Assembly (NCBI GenBank): GCA_016788865.1
Contig: JAEUSB010000017.1
Location: forward strand, 62,001 to 126,000
Reading direction: 5' to 3'
DNA length: 64,000 nt
Source: Leptospirales bacterium
GTDB taxonomy: Bacteria > Spirochaetota > Leptospiria > Leptospirales > Leptonemataceae
Shown: one piece after another, positions 34,655-43,580 of the stretch
How positions within the stretch are numbered: the first letter of the stretch is position 1
Layout of the letters: every line of letters starts with the position of its first letter
Notes under the pieces: generated by a model
Database searches by the model: none
Told to the model about the DNA's origin: nothing
What the model saw: only the letters and a program-made list of their open reading frames with translations
Made by a program: the position numbers and the translations under genes

Positions 34655-36976
34655 ATGTACGCGCACACGCTCCTTGCAGCGCTCTTAAAGCAGGACGGAT
34701 TCCGATTCCTGCTCCATCCGGACCTGGTTCAGGATTTTCCCGAAGGCAGGCCCCTGCAGTCGCTCGAACTTGAGCGGCTTCATATTCATAAAGACACCCA
34801 GGGTGTGATCCTGGCCCGCAAGCGCGACACTCGGTTCTACCTCGATCCAGTAACCGGTTCCTTTCAGCTTAACCTTACACCTACAGCTGCGCTGAGCGGC
34901 ACTGTTCAAACCGGCAAATTCGGTCCGCCTTCCTTTCTCGTCAGGCTGCTGAAGGGCGATAGCGTCTATGGCTTTGGAGCGGCCACAGGCTCGTTGAACA
35001 AACTTGGAGCCAGGTTCTCCCTCAAGACAATCGATACAAACTTCTATTCAATTCCAGGCGGATCTTATTCTGCCTTTCCGTTCTTCATGATTCGCCGCGG
35101 GAGCGAATGCATGGGTGTTTTCTTGAATTGCACTTTGCCGGCAGAAGTGGAAGTGGATATTGAAGGATCAAGTCGCGCCGAGGGTCCCGAAGTCAGATTT
35201 GATATTCAAACTCCCGTACCGGTTCCAATCGATGTGTTTGTGACAAGCGGTTCCGCTGCCCGTGTGCTCCACACCTACGCCCGGATCACCGGGATGCCAT
35301 TCTTACCACCAATCTGGTCACTGGGTTATCATCAATCGCGCTGGAGTTATCGTTCCCAGAAACGTGTTCTTGAAATAGCAGAGCGATTTCGAGCGGAGGA
35401 CGTTCCTTGTGACGCCATTCACCTGGACATTCACCATATGGAGGCGTACAAAGTCTTCACGTGGAACAAGAAGAACTTCTCTGATCCCAAGGGTATGCAC
35501 GAGTCTCTGGATCGGCTTGGTATGCGCACTGTCGCAATCGTAGATCCGGGCGTTGCAGTTGAAGAAGAATACGATACATACGAAAGCGGCCGCAATGAAG
35601 ATGCCTTCTGTCGCGATGGAATGGGGAATTATTTCAAAGGAAAAGTCTGGCCAGGCGTAACGGTATTTCCTGATTTCACGCTTGAGAACGTGCGAAAGTG
35701 GTGGGCGCATCAGCATGCAGCGCTATTCCGCATGGGGGTATCCGGAATCTGGAACGACATGAACGAACCTTCATGGCGTCTTGGGAAAAAAGTGGATCCA
35801 TTTGCCGAGGATGTAAAATTTAAGAATAACACGCAGCAAGAAGTTCGAAATCTCTACGCCAACCTGGAAGCTGAATCCACGCACCTCGCCTTTACAAAAT
35901 TCAAACCGGACGAGCGCCCATTTATTCTTACGCGTTCCGCGTTTTGCGGGATTCAAAAATTTGCCGGCATGTGGACCGGCGACAACCATTCGTCCTGGGC
36001 TCAGCTTCGTGAAAACTTGAACATGGTTCTCAACCTGGGGCTAACCGGAGTTCCTTTCTGTGGCGCAGATGTCGGCGGATTTGGGAGCGGAACGGGCCTG
36101 CGGGCAATCTTTAAGTGGCGTAAAGATCCTGAATTATTTGCGCGTTGGATGGAAATGGGATCGCTCATGCCCTTCTTTCGCGCGCACACGGTTCTGTACT
36201 CTACAGACCAGGAGCCCTGGAGCTTTGGTGAGGAAACCCTGGGTATCTGCCGTAAGCACATCAAACGCAGATATCGCTTGCTTCACTATCTCTATAATCT
36301 ATTCCACGAGGCTGCAGCAACCGGAGCACCTATCGTGCGTCCGCTGTTTTACGAGTTCCCGGATCTAGTTGAAAGCGGGTCTGAGGAAATGTTCATGTTG
36401 GGTCCTTCCATCCTGGCAGCCCCGGTTCTAACAAGGGGAGCCAAAGACAGGACTGTTACTCTTCCTGAATGTGGTGAAATGTGGTACGATTTTGAAACCG
36501 GTGAAACGTTTGCGTCCGGTCAGTACAGGATTCCAACGCGGCCCGGTACCTTTCCGGTTTTTGTTCGCGGCGGTTCTGCCCTGCCGATTGCAATCCCAGG
36601 CCGCAACGCAGAAGACACGGCAAAGAATCCAATCACAATCGAGATATTCCCTGGCGCGCATATTTCTGGCAGCTTTGTTCTGGACACCGGTAATGGGTTG
36701 GACGGACGTCAGGCGAGAATCACAATCGATGGAAAGCGCGATCGTACGGGCACACTGCAGCTTTCGATTTCAGTGCGCGAGGATGGCTTTACTCCTTTTC
36801 AGCGCACCGTTCGCCTGCGCTTGCCCAAGGGATATCGAACCGGCAGCGCTGGCAAAGGCAAGAGGCTCGAGGCCGAATCGTTTGACATGGTCGTTGAAGA
36901 TAGATTGGGCACAATGATGCAATTTGAAATCCCATTGGAAGATCAAAAGCTGGAATTTGAGTACAGAACGCCCTGA
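34655..36976 (+). CDS. Glycoside hydrolase family 31 alpha-glucosidase
   Basis: Encodes 773 residues with the GH31 order: N-terminal beta-sandwich (about 1-210), (beta/alpha)8 catalytic domain (about 215-560) and C-terminal beta domains. The nucleophile is Asp368 in Gly-Ile-Trp-Asn-Asp-Met-Asn-Glu-Pro and the acid/base is Asp443 in Trp-Thr-Gly-Asp-Asn-His-Ser-Ser-Trp. There is no signal peptide, so it is probably cytoplasmic and acts on alpha-glucosides such as maltose or glycogen fragments. No sugar transporter is adjacent. An ATG at 34655 fits, with only a weak ribosome-binding site. Confidence 0.94.
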   Translation: MYAHTLLAALLKQDGFRFLLHPDLVQDFPEGRPLQSLELERLHIHKDTQGVILARKRDTRFYLDPVTGSFQLNLTPTAALSGTVQTGKFGPPSFLVRLLKGDSVYGFGAATGSLNKLGARFSLKTIDTNFYSIPGGSYSAFPFFMIRRGSECMGVFLNCTLPAEVEVDIEGSSRAEGPEVRFDIQTPVPVPIDVFVTSGSAARVLHTYARITGMPFLPPIWSLGYHQSRWSYRSQKRVLEIAERFRAEDVPCDAIHLDIHHMEAYKVFTWNKKNFSDPKGMHESLDRLGMRTVAIVDPGVAVEEEYDTYESGRNEDAFCRDGMGNYFKGKVWPGVTVFPDFTLENVRKWWAHQHAALFRMGVSGIWNDMNEPSWRLGKKVDPFAEDVKFKNNTQQEVRNLYANLEAESTHLAFTKFKPDERPFILTRSAFCGIQKFAGMWTGDNHSSWAQLRENLNMVLNLGLTGVPFCGADVGGFGSGTGLRAIFKWRKDPELFARWMEMGSLMPFFRAHTVLYSTDQEPWSFGEETLGICRKHIKRRYRLLHYLYNLFHEAAATGAPIVRPLFYEFPDLVESGSEEMFMLGPSILAAPVLTRGAKDRTVTLPECGEMWYDFETGETFASGQYRIPTRPGTFPVFVRGGSALPIAIPGRNAEDTAKNPITIEIFPGAHISGSFVLDTGNGLDGRQARITIDGKRDRTGTLQLSISVREDGFTPFQRTVRLRLPKGYRTGSAGKGKRLEAESFDMVVEDRLGTMMQFEIPLEDQKLEFEYRTP

Positions 36977-37019
36977 GAGAAACGCTCGTCCAAAAAAATA
37001 CTGCCTTTTAGTTTGACCC

Positions 37020-37715
37020 GTGGCCGAAGAAACAGCACAGCAGATTACCTTTAAGGAGCGTTTGCTGTTGGTTTTGTTGCCGTGGCTGGTTACGGTTATC
37101 CAACGCTTTGTCGGCATCACCTCTCGAAGAAAGGACCTTGGTCGCGAAAACTTTGAGAATCTGAGATCTGCGGGTAAATCCTGGATCTTTGCAATCTGGC
37201 ATACAAACGTTCTCTATTCACCCTACCTGCTGCGAAACTTGAACACAGCGGTCTTGATCTCCGCTTCCAGGGACGGAACATATATTGATCGCGTTGTGCG
37301 AAAGTTTGGAAACACCAGCATACGGGGAAGCACTTCGCGCGGTGGCGGGAAGGCCTTCAAGGAATTGATCTTGCACCTCAGAAAGGGGCTTTCAGCTGCA
37401 ATCACTCCAGATGGACCACGCGGACCCGCGTTCATTGTCCAGCCGGGTCTGATTGGGTCAGCCCAGATTTCGCAGGTCCCAATTATCCCATTTCATTACG
37501 AATGCACACGGCAAAAGGTTGCAAAGAAATCCTGGGACCAGCATCGAGTTCCCCTTCCGTTTACCACATTTGTTTGCTCGTTTGGACCACCCATCCACAT
37601 ACCACGCAATCTCTCGGAAGCTGAGTTCGAAGATCAACGCCTCCTGGTCCAAAATGCCATGCTGGCCAATCGCCAACGTTGCCTGGACGAGGCAGAGATT
37701 CTGCGTAAGAAGTAG
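37020..37715 (+). CDS. DUF374-type lysophospholipid acyltransferase-like protein
   Basis: Encodes 231 residues. The DUF374 pattern is clear: Trp-His-Thr-Asn near 59 in place of the His-x4-Asp box, Ser-Ala-Ser-Arg-Asp-Gly-x-Tyr-Ile, Arg-Gly-Ser-Thr-Ser-Arg-Gly-Gly-Gly, and Thr-Pro-Asp-Gly-Pro-Arg-Gly-Pro. These lie on the LPLAT fold used by LpxL-type acyltransferases, so transfer of acyl groups to a lipid A or glycolipid precursor at the inner membrane is likely. The GTG start at 37020 lacks a good ribosome-binding site. Confidence 0.88.
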   Translation: MAEETAQQITFKERLLLVLLPWLVTVIQRFVGITSRRKDLGRENFENLRSAGKSWIFAIWHTNVLYSPYLLRNLNTAVLISASRDGTYIDRVVRKFGNTSIRGSTSRGGGKAFKELILHLRKGLSAAITPDGPRGPAFIVQPGLIGSAQISQVPIIPFHYECTRQKVAKKSWDQHRVPLPFTTFVCSFGPPIHIPRNLSEAEFEDQRLLVQNAMLANRQRCLDEAEILRKK

Positions 37716-37808
37716 TACGCAGTCAGGGCGCAAAATTTCGAAAAAATGTTGAGTACCCTGTCGCTCGGGCATGTCTGAACTATTGGGCATGGCCCATTGA
37801 GGTAATGA

Positions 37809-38126
37809 ATGAAACTGAGACTTCTGTTCCTACTGGTCGGCATCACCTTTTCGACAACATTATTCGCGGGCAGACAGGATGTGAACGTGGTCAACTTGAC
37901 CAGAAAATCCATTCACCACATCTACATTTCCGCAGCAAAGGTGGACGATTGGGAGGAGGATATTCTGGGCAGCGACGTGCTTGATCCCGGTGAAACGGTT
38001 AAGGTTACATTTGAAAATGAGCACAAAGCGTGCGTCTGGGATTTTAAGGCAGTCGATACAGACGGAAAAGAGTATCTCTTGATGAATGTAAATCTCTGCC
38101 AGACCGGCACCATCAACATCAAGTAA
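37809..38126 (+). CDS. Small exported protein
   Basis: Encodes 105 residues. A signal peptide (1-20, cleaving at Leu-Phe-Ala) leads into an all-beta domain of about 85 residues with Ile-His-His-Ile-Tyr-Ile-Ser, Asp-Asp-Trp-Glu-Glu-Asp-Ile-Leu-Gly-Ser-Asp-Val-Leu and Gly-Glu-Thr-Val-Lys-Val-Thr motifs and two Cys (near 76 and 98) that could pair. I know this pattern from widespread small periplasmic proteins of unknown function. A perfect hairpin lies just after the stop. Confidence 0.72.
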   Translation: MKLRLLFLLVGITFSTTLFAGRQDVNVVNLTRKSIHHIYISAAKVDDWEEDILGSDVLDPGETVKVTFENEHKACVWDFKAVDTDGKEYLLMNVNLCQTGTINIK

Positions 38127-38133
38127 TTACGGA

Positions 38134-38155
38134 GCCAATGGAGGAATCCATTGGC
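38134..38155. repeat. Perfect 9-bp hairpin between convergent genes
   Basis: GCCAATGGA (38134-38142), loop GGAA, TCCATTGGC (38147-38155). It sits between the stop at 38126 and the convergent flavoprotein gene ending at 38214. No T run follows on either strand, so it may act as an RNA end-stabiliser or a rho-dependent end rather than as a standard terminator. Confidence 0.55.
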
Positions 38156-38213
38156 ATGGTCTTCGCGGTGCGCTCCGAATTCTGGCTGCTTGCGGAATCA
38201 GTGAGCGATTTCT

Positions 38214-39344
38214 CTATTGAAAGAATGCAGAGAGTAAATCGCGCAGGCGAAGCCGCCCCATGTTAAACGAGAGGAGCGCCTGAAACAAACGAGTGCGCCG
38301 GGAAAGCAACAAAACGATCCAACGCGCCAGCCAGAATCTTTCGGACAGAAAAAGTAAAGCCCGCGTGGAAATCTTGTAGTTAAACGTTATCCGGCGATAA
38401 TCGGCTGAATATCGGGCAAGGGCTGCCCGGGGAACAGGTTCTTTGGCCTGGTGCAGTACCGGCACAAGGCAGCGGAGAGCAAATGCCTGCTCAACAGCCA
38501 GACTGATCCCTTCTCCGGTGATGGCGTCAACGTAACCGGCTGCATCTCCAATCAAGACGCAACCGTCCGTAATAACATCGCTAGTCCGTTGTTCAAGGGG
38601 ACCAACAGCGCGAATACTGGATGTTGTGTCCCCCCGAAGAAGGCTTTCTGGCAAATAGTCGCGAAGCGAATCGTACGAGTCGTCTCCCCCTGCGGGGCTA
38701 ATCTTCTTACTATTCCAGAGGATTGCCTGGCCGGCCTCATTCCTGGCGACTGGCGTTATGTAGGCTTCGCAATTTTCGCCCAGGATTACCTGAACGTAGT
38801 CGGAAACATGATCTGTTCGAAAATGTTGCCTGATTCCCCAACGATGATGGGTGCGTCCCGCGAGTTGCAAGCCCGCAAGCCGGCGAATGCGGGAGTGAAG
38901 GCCATCTGCAGCGATGAGCAAGTTGGTGCGAATGTCTGCCGTTCGAAGTCGAACCTCTCCTGTAAATGGAAACGCAGGTAGCCAGTCCTCCCGATAAAAC
39001 GTGACGCCCAGGTCGGATGCCACTTCGCACAATGCTTTGATAAGTACGGGACGTCGCAATCCCAGCCCGGGCCCTTCTAAGAAATCTGCAACGGCTTGCG
39101 TGTTTCCGGCAGTATAGGAGATTCCTTTGATCGGATAGCCCAGCTTACCTATTCTCTCGGTTACACCGAGTTCGGCAAGTAACGCAAGCCCGGAGGGCAT
39201 GATTCCCTCGCCACAGGCTTTATCCAGCGGATCGGAGTGCTTTTCGATTAACGCAACCTCAAGCCCTTCGCGTCTCAGTACGATCGCCGCAGAGAGTCCT
39301 GCGGGACCGCCGCCAACTACAACTGCGTGGAAGAATCGATGCAT
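38214..39344 (-). CDS. FAD-dependent oxidoreductase of the type III PKS cluster
   Basis: Encodes 376 residues of the geranylgeranyl-reductase/PHBH-like flavoprotein fold. The FAD motif Gly-Gly-Gly-Pro-Ala-Gly-Leu-Ser is at 11-18, followed by Ala-Cys-Gly-Glu-Gly-Ile-Met-Pro near 43-50. A second FAD motif Gly-Asp-Ala-Ala-Gly-Tyr-Val-Asp-Ala-Ile-Thr-Gly-Glu-Gly is near 270. In phenolic-lipid operons such as Streptomyces srsABC, a flavoprotein hydroxylates the aromatic ring to a quinol or quinone; a parallel role here is inference. It could instead reduce a chain double bond. It is last in the five-gene unit, five bases after the ligase gene. Confidence 0.85.
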   Translation of the reverse strand: MHRFFHAVVVGGGPAGLSAAIVLRREGLEVALIEKHSDPLDKACGEGIMPSGLALLAELGVTERIGKLGYPIKGISYTAGNTQAVADFLEGPGLGLRRPVLIKALCEVASDLGVTFYREDWLPAFPFTGEVRLRTADIRTNLLIAADGLHSRIRRLAGLQLAGRTHHRWGIRQHFRTDHVSDYVQVILGENCEAYITPVARNEAGQAILWNSKKISPAGGDDSYDSLRDYLPESLLRGDTTSSIRAVGPLEQRTSDVITDGCVLIGDAAGYVDAITGEGISLAVEQAFALRCLVPVLHQAKEPVPRAALARYSADYRRITFNYKISTRALLFLSERFWLARWIVLLLSRRTRLFQALLSFNMGRLRLRDLLSAFFQ

Positions 39345-39349
39345 GCTGG

Positions 39350-40984
39350 CTAGCTCGAGGCGATTGGCTTAAGCTCACCGGCCAGGAACATCCTGCGTGC
39401 TTCTGCTCGCTTGACTTTGCCGCTTGTGGTTCTGGGAATTGCACCACTTTCCAGGATCAGGACTGTTTCAGCAATGATCCCGGTCTTTGCCGCAACAGCC
39501 TCCCTGACAAGCATGGCCAGTTCCGGAGGTTTCTGCGCATCTGCCTTATCACGTTCAACCACGATTACAACGCCCTCTGTCTCCCTGGAAGTTTCATTGG
39601 CAAATGCCGCAGTCCTTTCGTGTCTGAGACCGGCGACACCCTCCGTTGCAAACTCAATGTAAGATGGGTCGTGGTTTCGTCCGTTAATGATGATCAAGTC
39701 TTTACTACGGCCGTACAGATATAGACTTCCGCGAAAGAAAAATCCAATGTCGCCCGTGTTCAACCACTCTGGTGCCGGGGGATCATCGAAATATCCACGC
39801 ATGATCGAATCTCCGCGAAGAAATATCTCTCCCAGTAAGTTTTCGCCCCGGGTTTTGCCGGATGGATCGCGTATCTCGATTGTGAATCCCGGAAGTGCTG
39901 ACCCGACCGTAACGATCTCCGTACCCTCTGGCTTTTCTACAGCATGGCCCCGGCCCAATTGGTCCGTATCAAAGGACGTTGACTGCGGTGCGACACCGGG
40001 ATCGGAGAAGGCAACGGCCAGTGTTGCCTCTGCAAGGCCATAGACAGGAGTAAAGGTTGTGAAGTTGAATGAAGCCTTTTGGAAGCGCGCGTGAAAGTCC
40101 TTCAGGGTTCTGAGATGAACGGTCTCTGCGCCTACGAGTGCGATCTGCCAATTGGAAAGATCCAGCGTCGTAAGTTCGTCGTCGGTAACTCGTTCCGTGC
40201 ACAGCTTCAATGCAAAATTTGGACAGGGACTGATGGTTGATTTGGTTTCGCTCAGGGCACGCAACCAGAGTCCGGGCCGGAGGACGAAATCCTCCGGTCT
40301 CAGAAACGTCCCATTGCCCTTTCCCACTACTGCTGTAAACAATCCACCGATTAGCCCCATATCATGGTGCATTGGTAACCAGGAAAGACCGCTATGATTT
40401 GCCAGATCGCCCGGGAAGCGAGATAGAATGGCATTCGTATTTGCCAGGAGATTGCCGTGGGTGAGCAGAATCGGTTTTGGATCGACCGTTGTTCCGCTTG
40501 AAAACTGAATCAATGCGGGTGTGCTATGAGTGGCCTCGTGGATGTAAGTTTCAGGACTTTTGATCTCTGAGACCCCGACGAACGTGGTGCCAACGCTCGC
40601 AGAAACTTTTTGTAAGCTACCGAGGATTGCGTCTTCTGCAATGACCAGTTCCGCACGCGCTCGTGTAAGCATGCGAGCGGTGGTGGCGCTATAATCGGAG
40701 CCCCGGCCCAGCCTGGGAGGCGCAAGACAAAATGGAATACCTCCGGCAAGCAAGACACCGAATAACGTTTGAACAAAAGAATAGGAGGTGGAAAATATCA
40801 GGCCAACCGTATCCTGCGGTGAAATACCGCGCTCGCGGATCGCAGCCGCCGCATGCGAAGCATCAACGAGTAACTGGCTATAAGGATAAACAGTAAGTTG
40901 TCCCTGACGATCGAAAAACTGGATGCCGCGGTCTGTCTCCGCCGCAAGCCGGAGCGCTTCCACCAGGCTTGATGCCGGATTCAA
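39350..40984 (-). CDS. Fatty-acyl-AMP ligase (FAAL-like)
   Basis: Encodes 544 residues of the adenylate-forming family. Motifs include Gln-Phe-Ser-Ser-Gly-Thr-Thr (P-loop-like), Trp-Leu-Pro-Met-His-His-Asp-Met-Gly-Leu-Ile-Gly-Gly, Tyr-Gly-Leu-Ala-Glu-Ala-Thr-Leu, Asn-Thr-Gly-Asp-Ile-Gly and Gly-Arg-Ser-Lys-Asp-Leu-Ile-Ile-Ile-Asn-Gly-Arg-Asn. The last ones, and His-His-Asp-Met-Gly-Leu, are typical of FAALs, which load fatty acids onto carrier proteins rather than CoA. The C-terminal catalytic Lys lies in Thr-Thr-Ser-Gly-Lys-Val-Lys-Arg. Its start overlaps the acyl carrier protein stop by four bases, so that carrier is its natural partner. Confidence 0.9.
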   Translation of the reverse strand: MNPASSLVEALRLAAETDRGIQFFDRQGQLTVYPYSQLLVDASHAAAAIRERGISPQDTVGLIFSTSYSFVQTLFGVLLAGGIPFCLAPPRLGRGSDYSATTARMLTRARAELVIAEDAILGSLQKVSASVGTTFVGVSEIKSPETYIHEATHSTPALIQFSSGTTVDPKPILLTHGNLLANTNAILSRFPGDLANHSGLSWLPMHHDMGLIGGLFTAVVGKGNGTFLRPEDFVLRPGLWLRALSETKSTISPCPNFALKLCTERVTDDELTTLDLSNWQIALVGAETVHLRTLKDFHARFQKASFNFTTFTPVYGLAEATLAVAFSDPGVAPQSTSFDTDQLGRGHAVEKPEGTEIVTVGSALPGFTIEIRDPSGKTRGENLLGEIFLRGDSIMRGYFDDPPAPEWLNTGDIGFFFRGSLYLYGRSKDLIIINGRNHDPSYIEFATEGVAGLRHERTAAFANETSRETEGVVIVVERDKADAQKPPELAMLVREAVAAKTGIIAETVLILESGAIPRTTSGKVKRAEARRMFLAGELKPIASS

Positions 40985-41238
40985 TTGCCCTTCTCTTTCA
41001 GCCGAATTGAAATCAGTTGGACAACGTCGGCGACTGTTCGTGGAGGTCTGTCGGGTTCATCTCCGAGGTTCATTCGATAGTGATTCTCGATTTCGAGCGC
41101 CATCGTCAACATTCCAACGGAATCCAATCGCAGATCTTCCGCCAGTCTGTCGCTCAATTGAACCTTCTTCTCAACCCTGCAATTCTCGCTGAGGACTTTG
41201 CGCACAAGTTCAAGAATATCTTCGTTGGACTCAGCCAT
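40981..41238 (-). CDS. Acyl carrier protein
   Basis: Encodes 85 residues. The phosphopantetheine attachment Ser40 is in Leu-Arg-Leu-Asp-Ser-Val-Gly-Met-Leu, equivalent to the Asp-Ser-Leu motif, between predicted helices I and II. The sequence is acidic as usual for ACPs. It overlaps the methyltransferase gene before it by eight bases and the ligase gene after it by four. The likely role is to carry the fatty-acyl starter from the AMP ligase to the type III polyketide synthase. No phosphopantetheinyl transferase is seen in the window. Confidence 0.9.
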   Translation of the reverse strand: MAESNEDILELVRKVLSENCRVEKKVQLSDRLAEDLRLDSVGMLTMALEIENHYRMNLGDEPDRPPRTVADVVQLISIRLKEKGN

Positions 41239-41740
41239 ACACAGCCTTTTCCTCGGCCTTGATTCTGAAGTAAAGGAAGCATGCGTTCAGAATGCTGAAC
41301 ACAATTGACGTCGCGAACGCCCCGTGTAGCAGGGGCACGCCAATGATCTCCAGGCAAACGCCCAGGTAATTGGGGTGCCTGATGTATCTGTAAAGCCCAC
41401 CGCGAACAGGAGCTACAGGCCAGACGATGATACGCACACTCCACCTTTCTTTCAGGGTAGTAATTGCATGGTAGCGCAACGCCTGCCCTGTAACCAGTAG
41501 AAAAATCCCGACAGTAAAAGAGTACCAGCTGAAAGTCGTCCACAGATAGACCTCAGCGACCATGGAAATAAACCACAGTGTGTGGATTGATGTCATCCAG
41601 GGAACCTGACCGGGGGCAACTTCACGCGCACCCTGGCGCAATGCGTTTGCGGTATTCTTCTTACTTAATCTGAGCTCAAGGACGCGCTGTAATGCCAGCA
41701 AACCGACCACGATAAAGAATACGATCTTCGAGACGTCCAT
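41231..41740 (-). CDS. Isoprenylcysteine carboxyl methyltransferase-like membrane methyltransferase
   Basis: Encodes 169 residues with about four to five membrane helices. The C-terminal Tyr-Arg-Tyr-Ile-Arg-His-Pro-Asn-Tyr-Leu-Gly-Val and a following Glu in Arg-Ile-Lys-Ala-Glu-Glu match the ICMT/PEMT SAM-binding core. Homologues next to type III PKS genes (Streptomyces SrsB, Bacillus BpsB) O-methylate alkylresorcinols or alkylpyrones; the same role is inferred here. The gene starts two bases after the PKS stop. Confidence 0.88.
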   Translation of the reverse strand: MDVSKIVFFIVVGLLALQRVLELRLSKKNTANALRQGAREVAPGQVPWMTSIHTLWFISMVAEVYLWTTFSWYSFTVGIFLLVTGQALRYHAITTLKERWSVRIIVWPVAPVRGGLYRYIRHPNYLGVCLEIIGVPLLHGAFATSIVFSILNACFLYFRIKAEEKAVYG

Positions 41741-41742
41741 TA

Positions 41743-42828
41743 TTACCAGCGGATTAGAATCAATTCGGACGCAAATGCCGGTCCCATTGCAATCAGCAGA
41801 CCTAAACTGCCTGGCGGCGGATGGGTTGCCAGCGTCTCCTTCAAAATAAAAAGCACCGAAGCCGAGGAAAGGTTACCGTATTTCAGGAGACTTTCATTCG
41901 AAAGGCGAAGCGTTCCAGGCTTTAGCCCCAATCCTTCTTCCATTCCTGTTATCACTTTCGGCCCACCAGGGTGCGCGATCCAAACGGAAATGTCGTCCAG
42001 CGTCAGTCCTTCCTCCTTGAGGAAGTCGACCACGCCCGGCTTCAAGTGTTCCCGCGCAAATTCCGGAACACCCGGATCCAGTACAACCTTAAAGCCGGTT
42101 TCGCCAATATCCCAGCCCATCACATGCTCGGTGTTTGGAAAGAAGACGCTCCGATTCGCCAGAATCTGGGGGCCTGGCAACGTTTCTCGCCGTAGGTTCT
42201 CTTCCCCGAGCAACAAGACGGCAGCGGCACCATCGCCAAAAAGACCGCTGGAGACAATGTTTGCGATCGAAAGGTCTTCCCGCTGCAATGTTAGCGAGCA
42301 GAGCTCCACGGAAACAAACAGTACCGAATCCTTAGGATGGCCGCGCAAGTAATCAGCTGCCCTGGAAATCCCTGCGGCCCCACCCATGCAGCCCAGTCCA
42401 AAAATCGGTGTCCGCTTCAGCGAGGGGGCGAACGGTATCCGGTTCATTAGTCTTGCATCAAGCGAAGGGACGGCCAGCCCCGTTACACTTGTGCTGATCA
42501 TTGCAGAAATCTGCTCCGCCGGAAAATCGTTTCTCTTAAGCAGGTCGCGGATAAGACGCTCAGATATCTCAAGGGCCGCAGAGATGTATGCGTCGTTTGA
42601 CTGGCTGAAATTCTTGAGCTTCTGGTATGACTCGATCGGGAGCGCCAGGTGCCGGCTACCCACCATCACGTTTCGATGAAATTGTTCAATGCGATCAACG
42701 TTGAAATACTTTTCTGCCCAGAGGTTTCGGAACTCGGAAATGAGCTGGTCCTGAGTATACTCATACGGCGGAAGAGCTGTCTGCGTTGCGGCAATCGTAC
42801 TGACGTTCTTATAAACGTTAGCCGACAT
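41743..42828 (-). CDS. Type III polyketide synthase
   Basis: Encodes 361 residues of the chalcone-synthase-like homodimeric fold, normal length. The catalytic triad is Cys147 (Gly-Leu-Gly-Cys-Met-Gly-Gly-Ala), His287 (Trp-Ile-Ala-His-Pro-Gly-Gly) and Asn319 (Tyr-Gly-Asn-Leu-Ser-Ser-Ala-Ser). Such bacterial enzymes extend a fatty-acyl starter with malonyl-CoA and cyclise it to alkylresorcinols or alkylpyrones. It is the first gene of a tightly packed unit with methyltransferase, ACP, acyl-AMP ligase and flavoprotein. The start ATG at 42828 has only a weak GGAAA site; the msrA gene lies 51 bases upstream and may share the promoter. Confidence 0.95.
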   Translation of the reverse strand: MSANVYKNVSTIAATQTALPPYEYTQDQLISEFRNLWAEKYFNVDRIEQFHRNVMVGSRHLALPIESYQKLKNFSQSNDAYISAALEISERLIRDLLKRNDFPAEQISAMISTSVTGLAVPSLDARLMNRIPFAPSLKRTPIFGLGCMGGAAGISRAADYLRGHPKDSVLFVSVELCSLTLQREDLSIANIVSSGLFGDGAAAVLLLGEENLRRETLPGPQILANRSVFFPNTEHVMGWDIGETGFKVVLDPGVPEFAREHLKPGVVDFLKEEGLTLDDISVWIAHPGGPKVITGMEEGLGLKPGTLRLSNESLLKYGNLSSASVLFILKETLATHPPPGSLGLLIAMGPAFASELILIRW

Positions 42829-42879
42829 TCAGATTGTTTTCCACATGAGTGTTGGTGCTTGTTCTTCCCGGAGGTTGCA

Positions 42880-43392
42880 TTATTCTTTCATCTGCAGTTT
42901 CCGCAGCTTTGGGCGGATAACAACCTGACAATAACCCGCTGTGCGATTGTCGTTATAGTAATTCTGATGGTAGTCTTCTGCCGGATAGTATTTGGTCAAT
43001 GGCACAATTTCTGTAACGATGGGATCTGAAAGCTCAGTCTGAGCTTTTTCGCGAGACTTTATGGCCGTTGCTTTCTGTTTGTCATCGTGAAAGAAGATTG
43101 CGGAGCGATATTGCGTGCCCGTGTCTGCTCCCTGGCGATTCAAGGTTGTTGGATCATGGCATGCCCAGAATGTTTCAAGCAGAGTCTCAAATGAGACAAC
43201 AGCCGGATCGAACTCGATTTGAACGACCTCTGCGTGACCTGTGGTCCCTGCACAAACGTCCCGGTAGGTAGGATTTTCTGTTCTGCCACCGGTGTAACCG
43301 GATTCTACCCGACTTACTCCGGGTATACGCTGGAAGACTGCTTCAAGACACCAGAAACATCCGCCACCAAGTGTAGCCTTTTCACTTGCCAT
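42880..43392 (-). CDS. msrA: Peptide methionine-S-sulfoxide reductase MsrA
   Basis: Encodes 170 residues, the usual length. The catalytic motif is Gly-Gly-Gly-Cys-Phe-Trp-Cys with Cys12 as the nucleophile; the second Cys15 is common. Tyr-Thr-Gly-Gly, Gly-His-Ala-Glu-Val and His-Gln-Asn-Tyr-Tyr motifs are present. It repairs methionine S-sulfoxide in the cytoplasm using thioredoxin. It points in the same direction as the polyketide synthase operon 51 bases downstream. Confidence 0.96.
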   Translation of the reverse strand: MASEKATLGGGCFWCLEAVFQRIPGVSRVESGYTGGRTENPTYRDVCAGTTGHAEVVQIEFDPAVVSFETLLETFWACHDPTTLNRQGADTGTQYRSAIFFHDDKQKATAIKSREKAQTELSDPIVTEIVPLTKYYPAEDYHQNYYNDNRTAGYCQVVIRPKLRKLQMKE

Positions 43393-43580
43393 ATAGGAAA
43401 GATAGCATCGTGCGCGAGAAAGTCAATCCGAAAGGGGAGAAGTATGCAGCCGAGGAATGAACGGTGTTTAGAGGGAATGGACGCCTTGTCGTCTAACTGT
43501 GCGTGAGACACGATCGCATTTGAGTATTTTGGATGGACTTGACTTGATGACGATTGATGTGAGTAAGGGCCGGGGAACGA

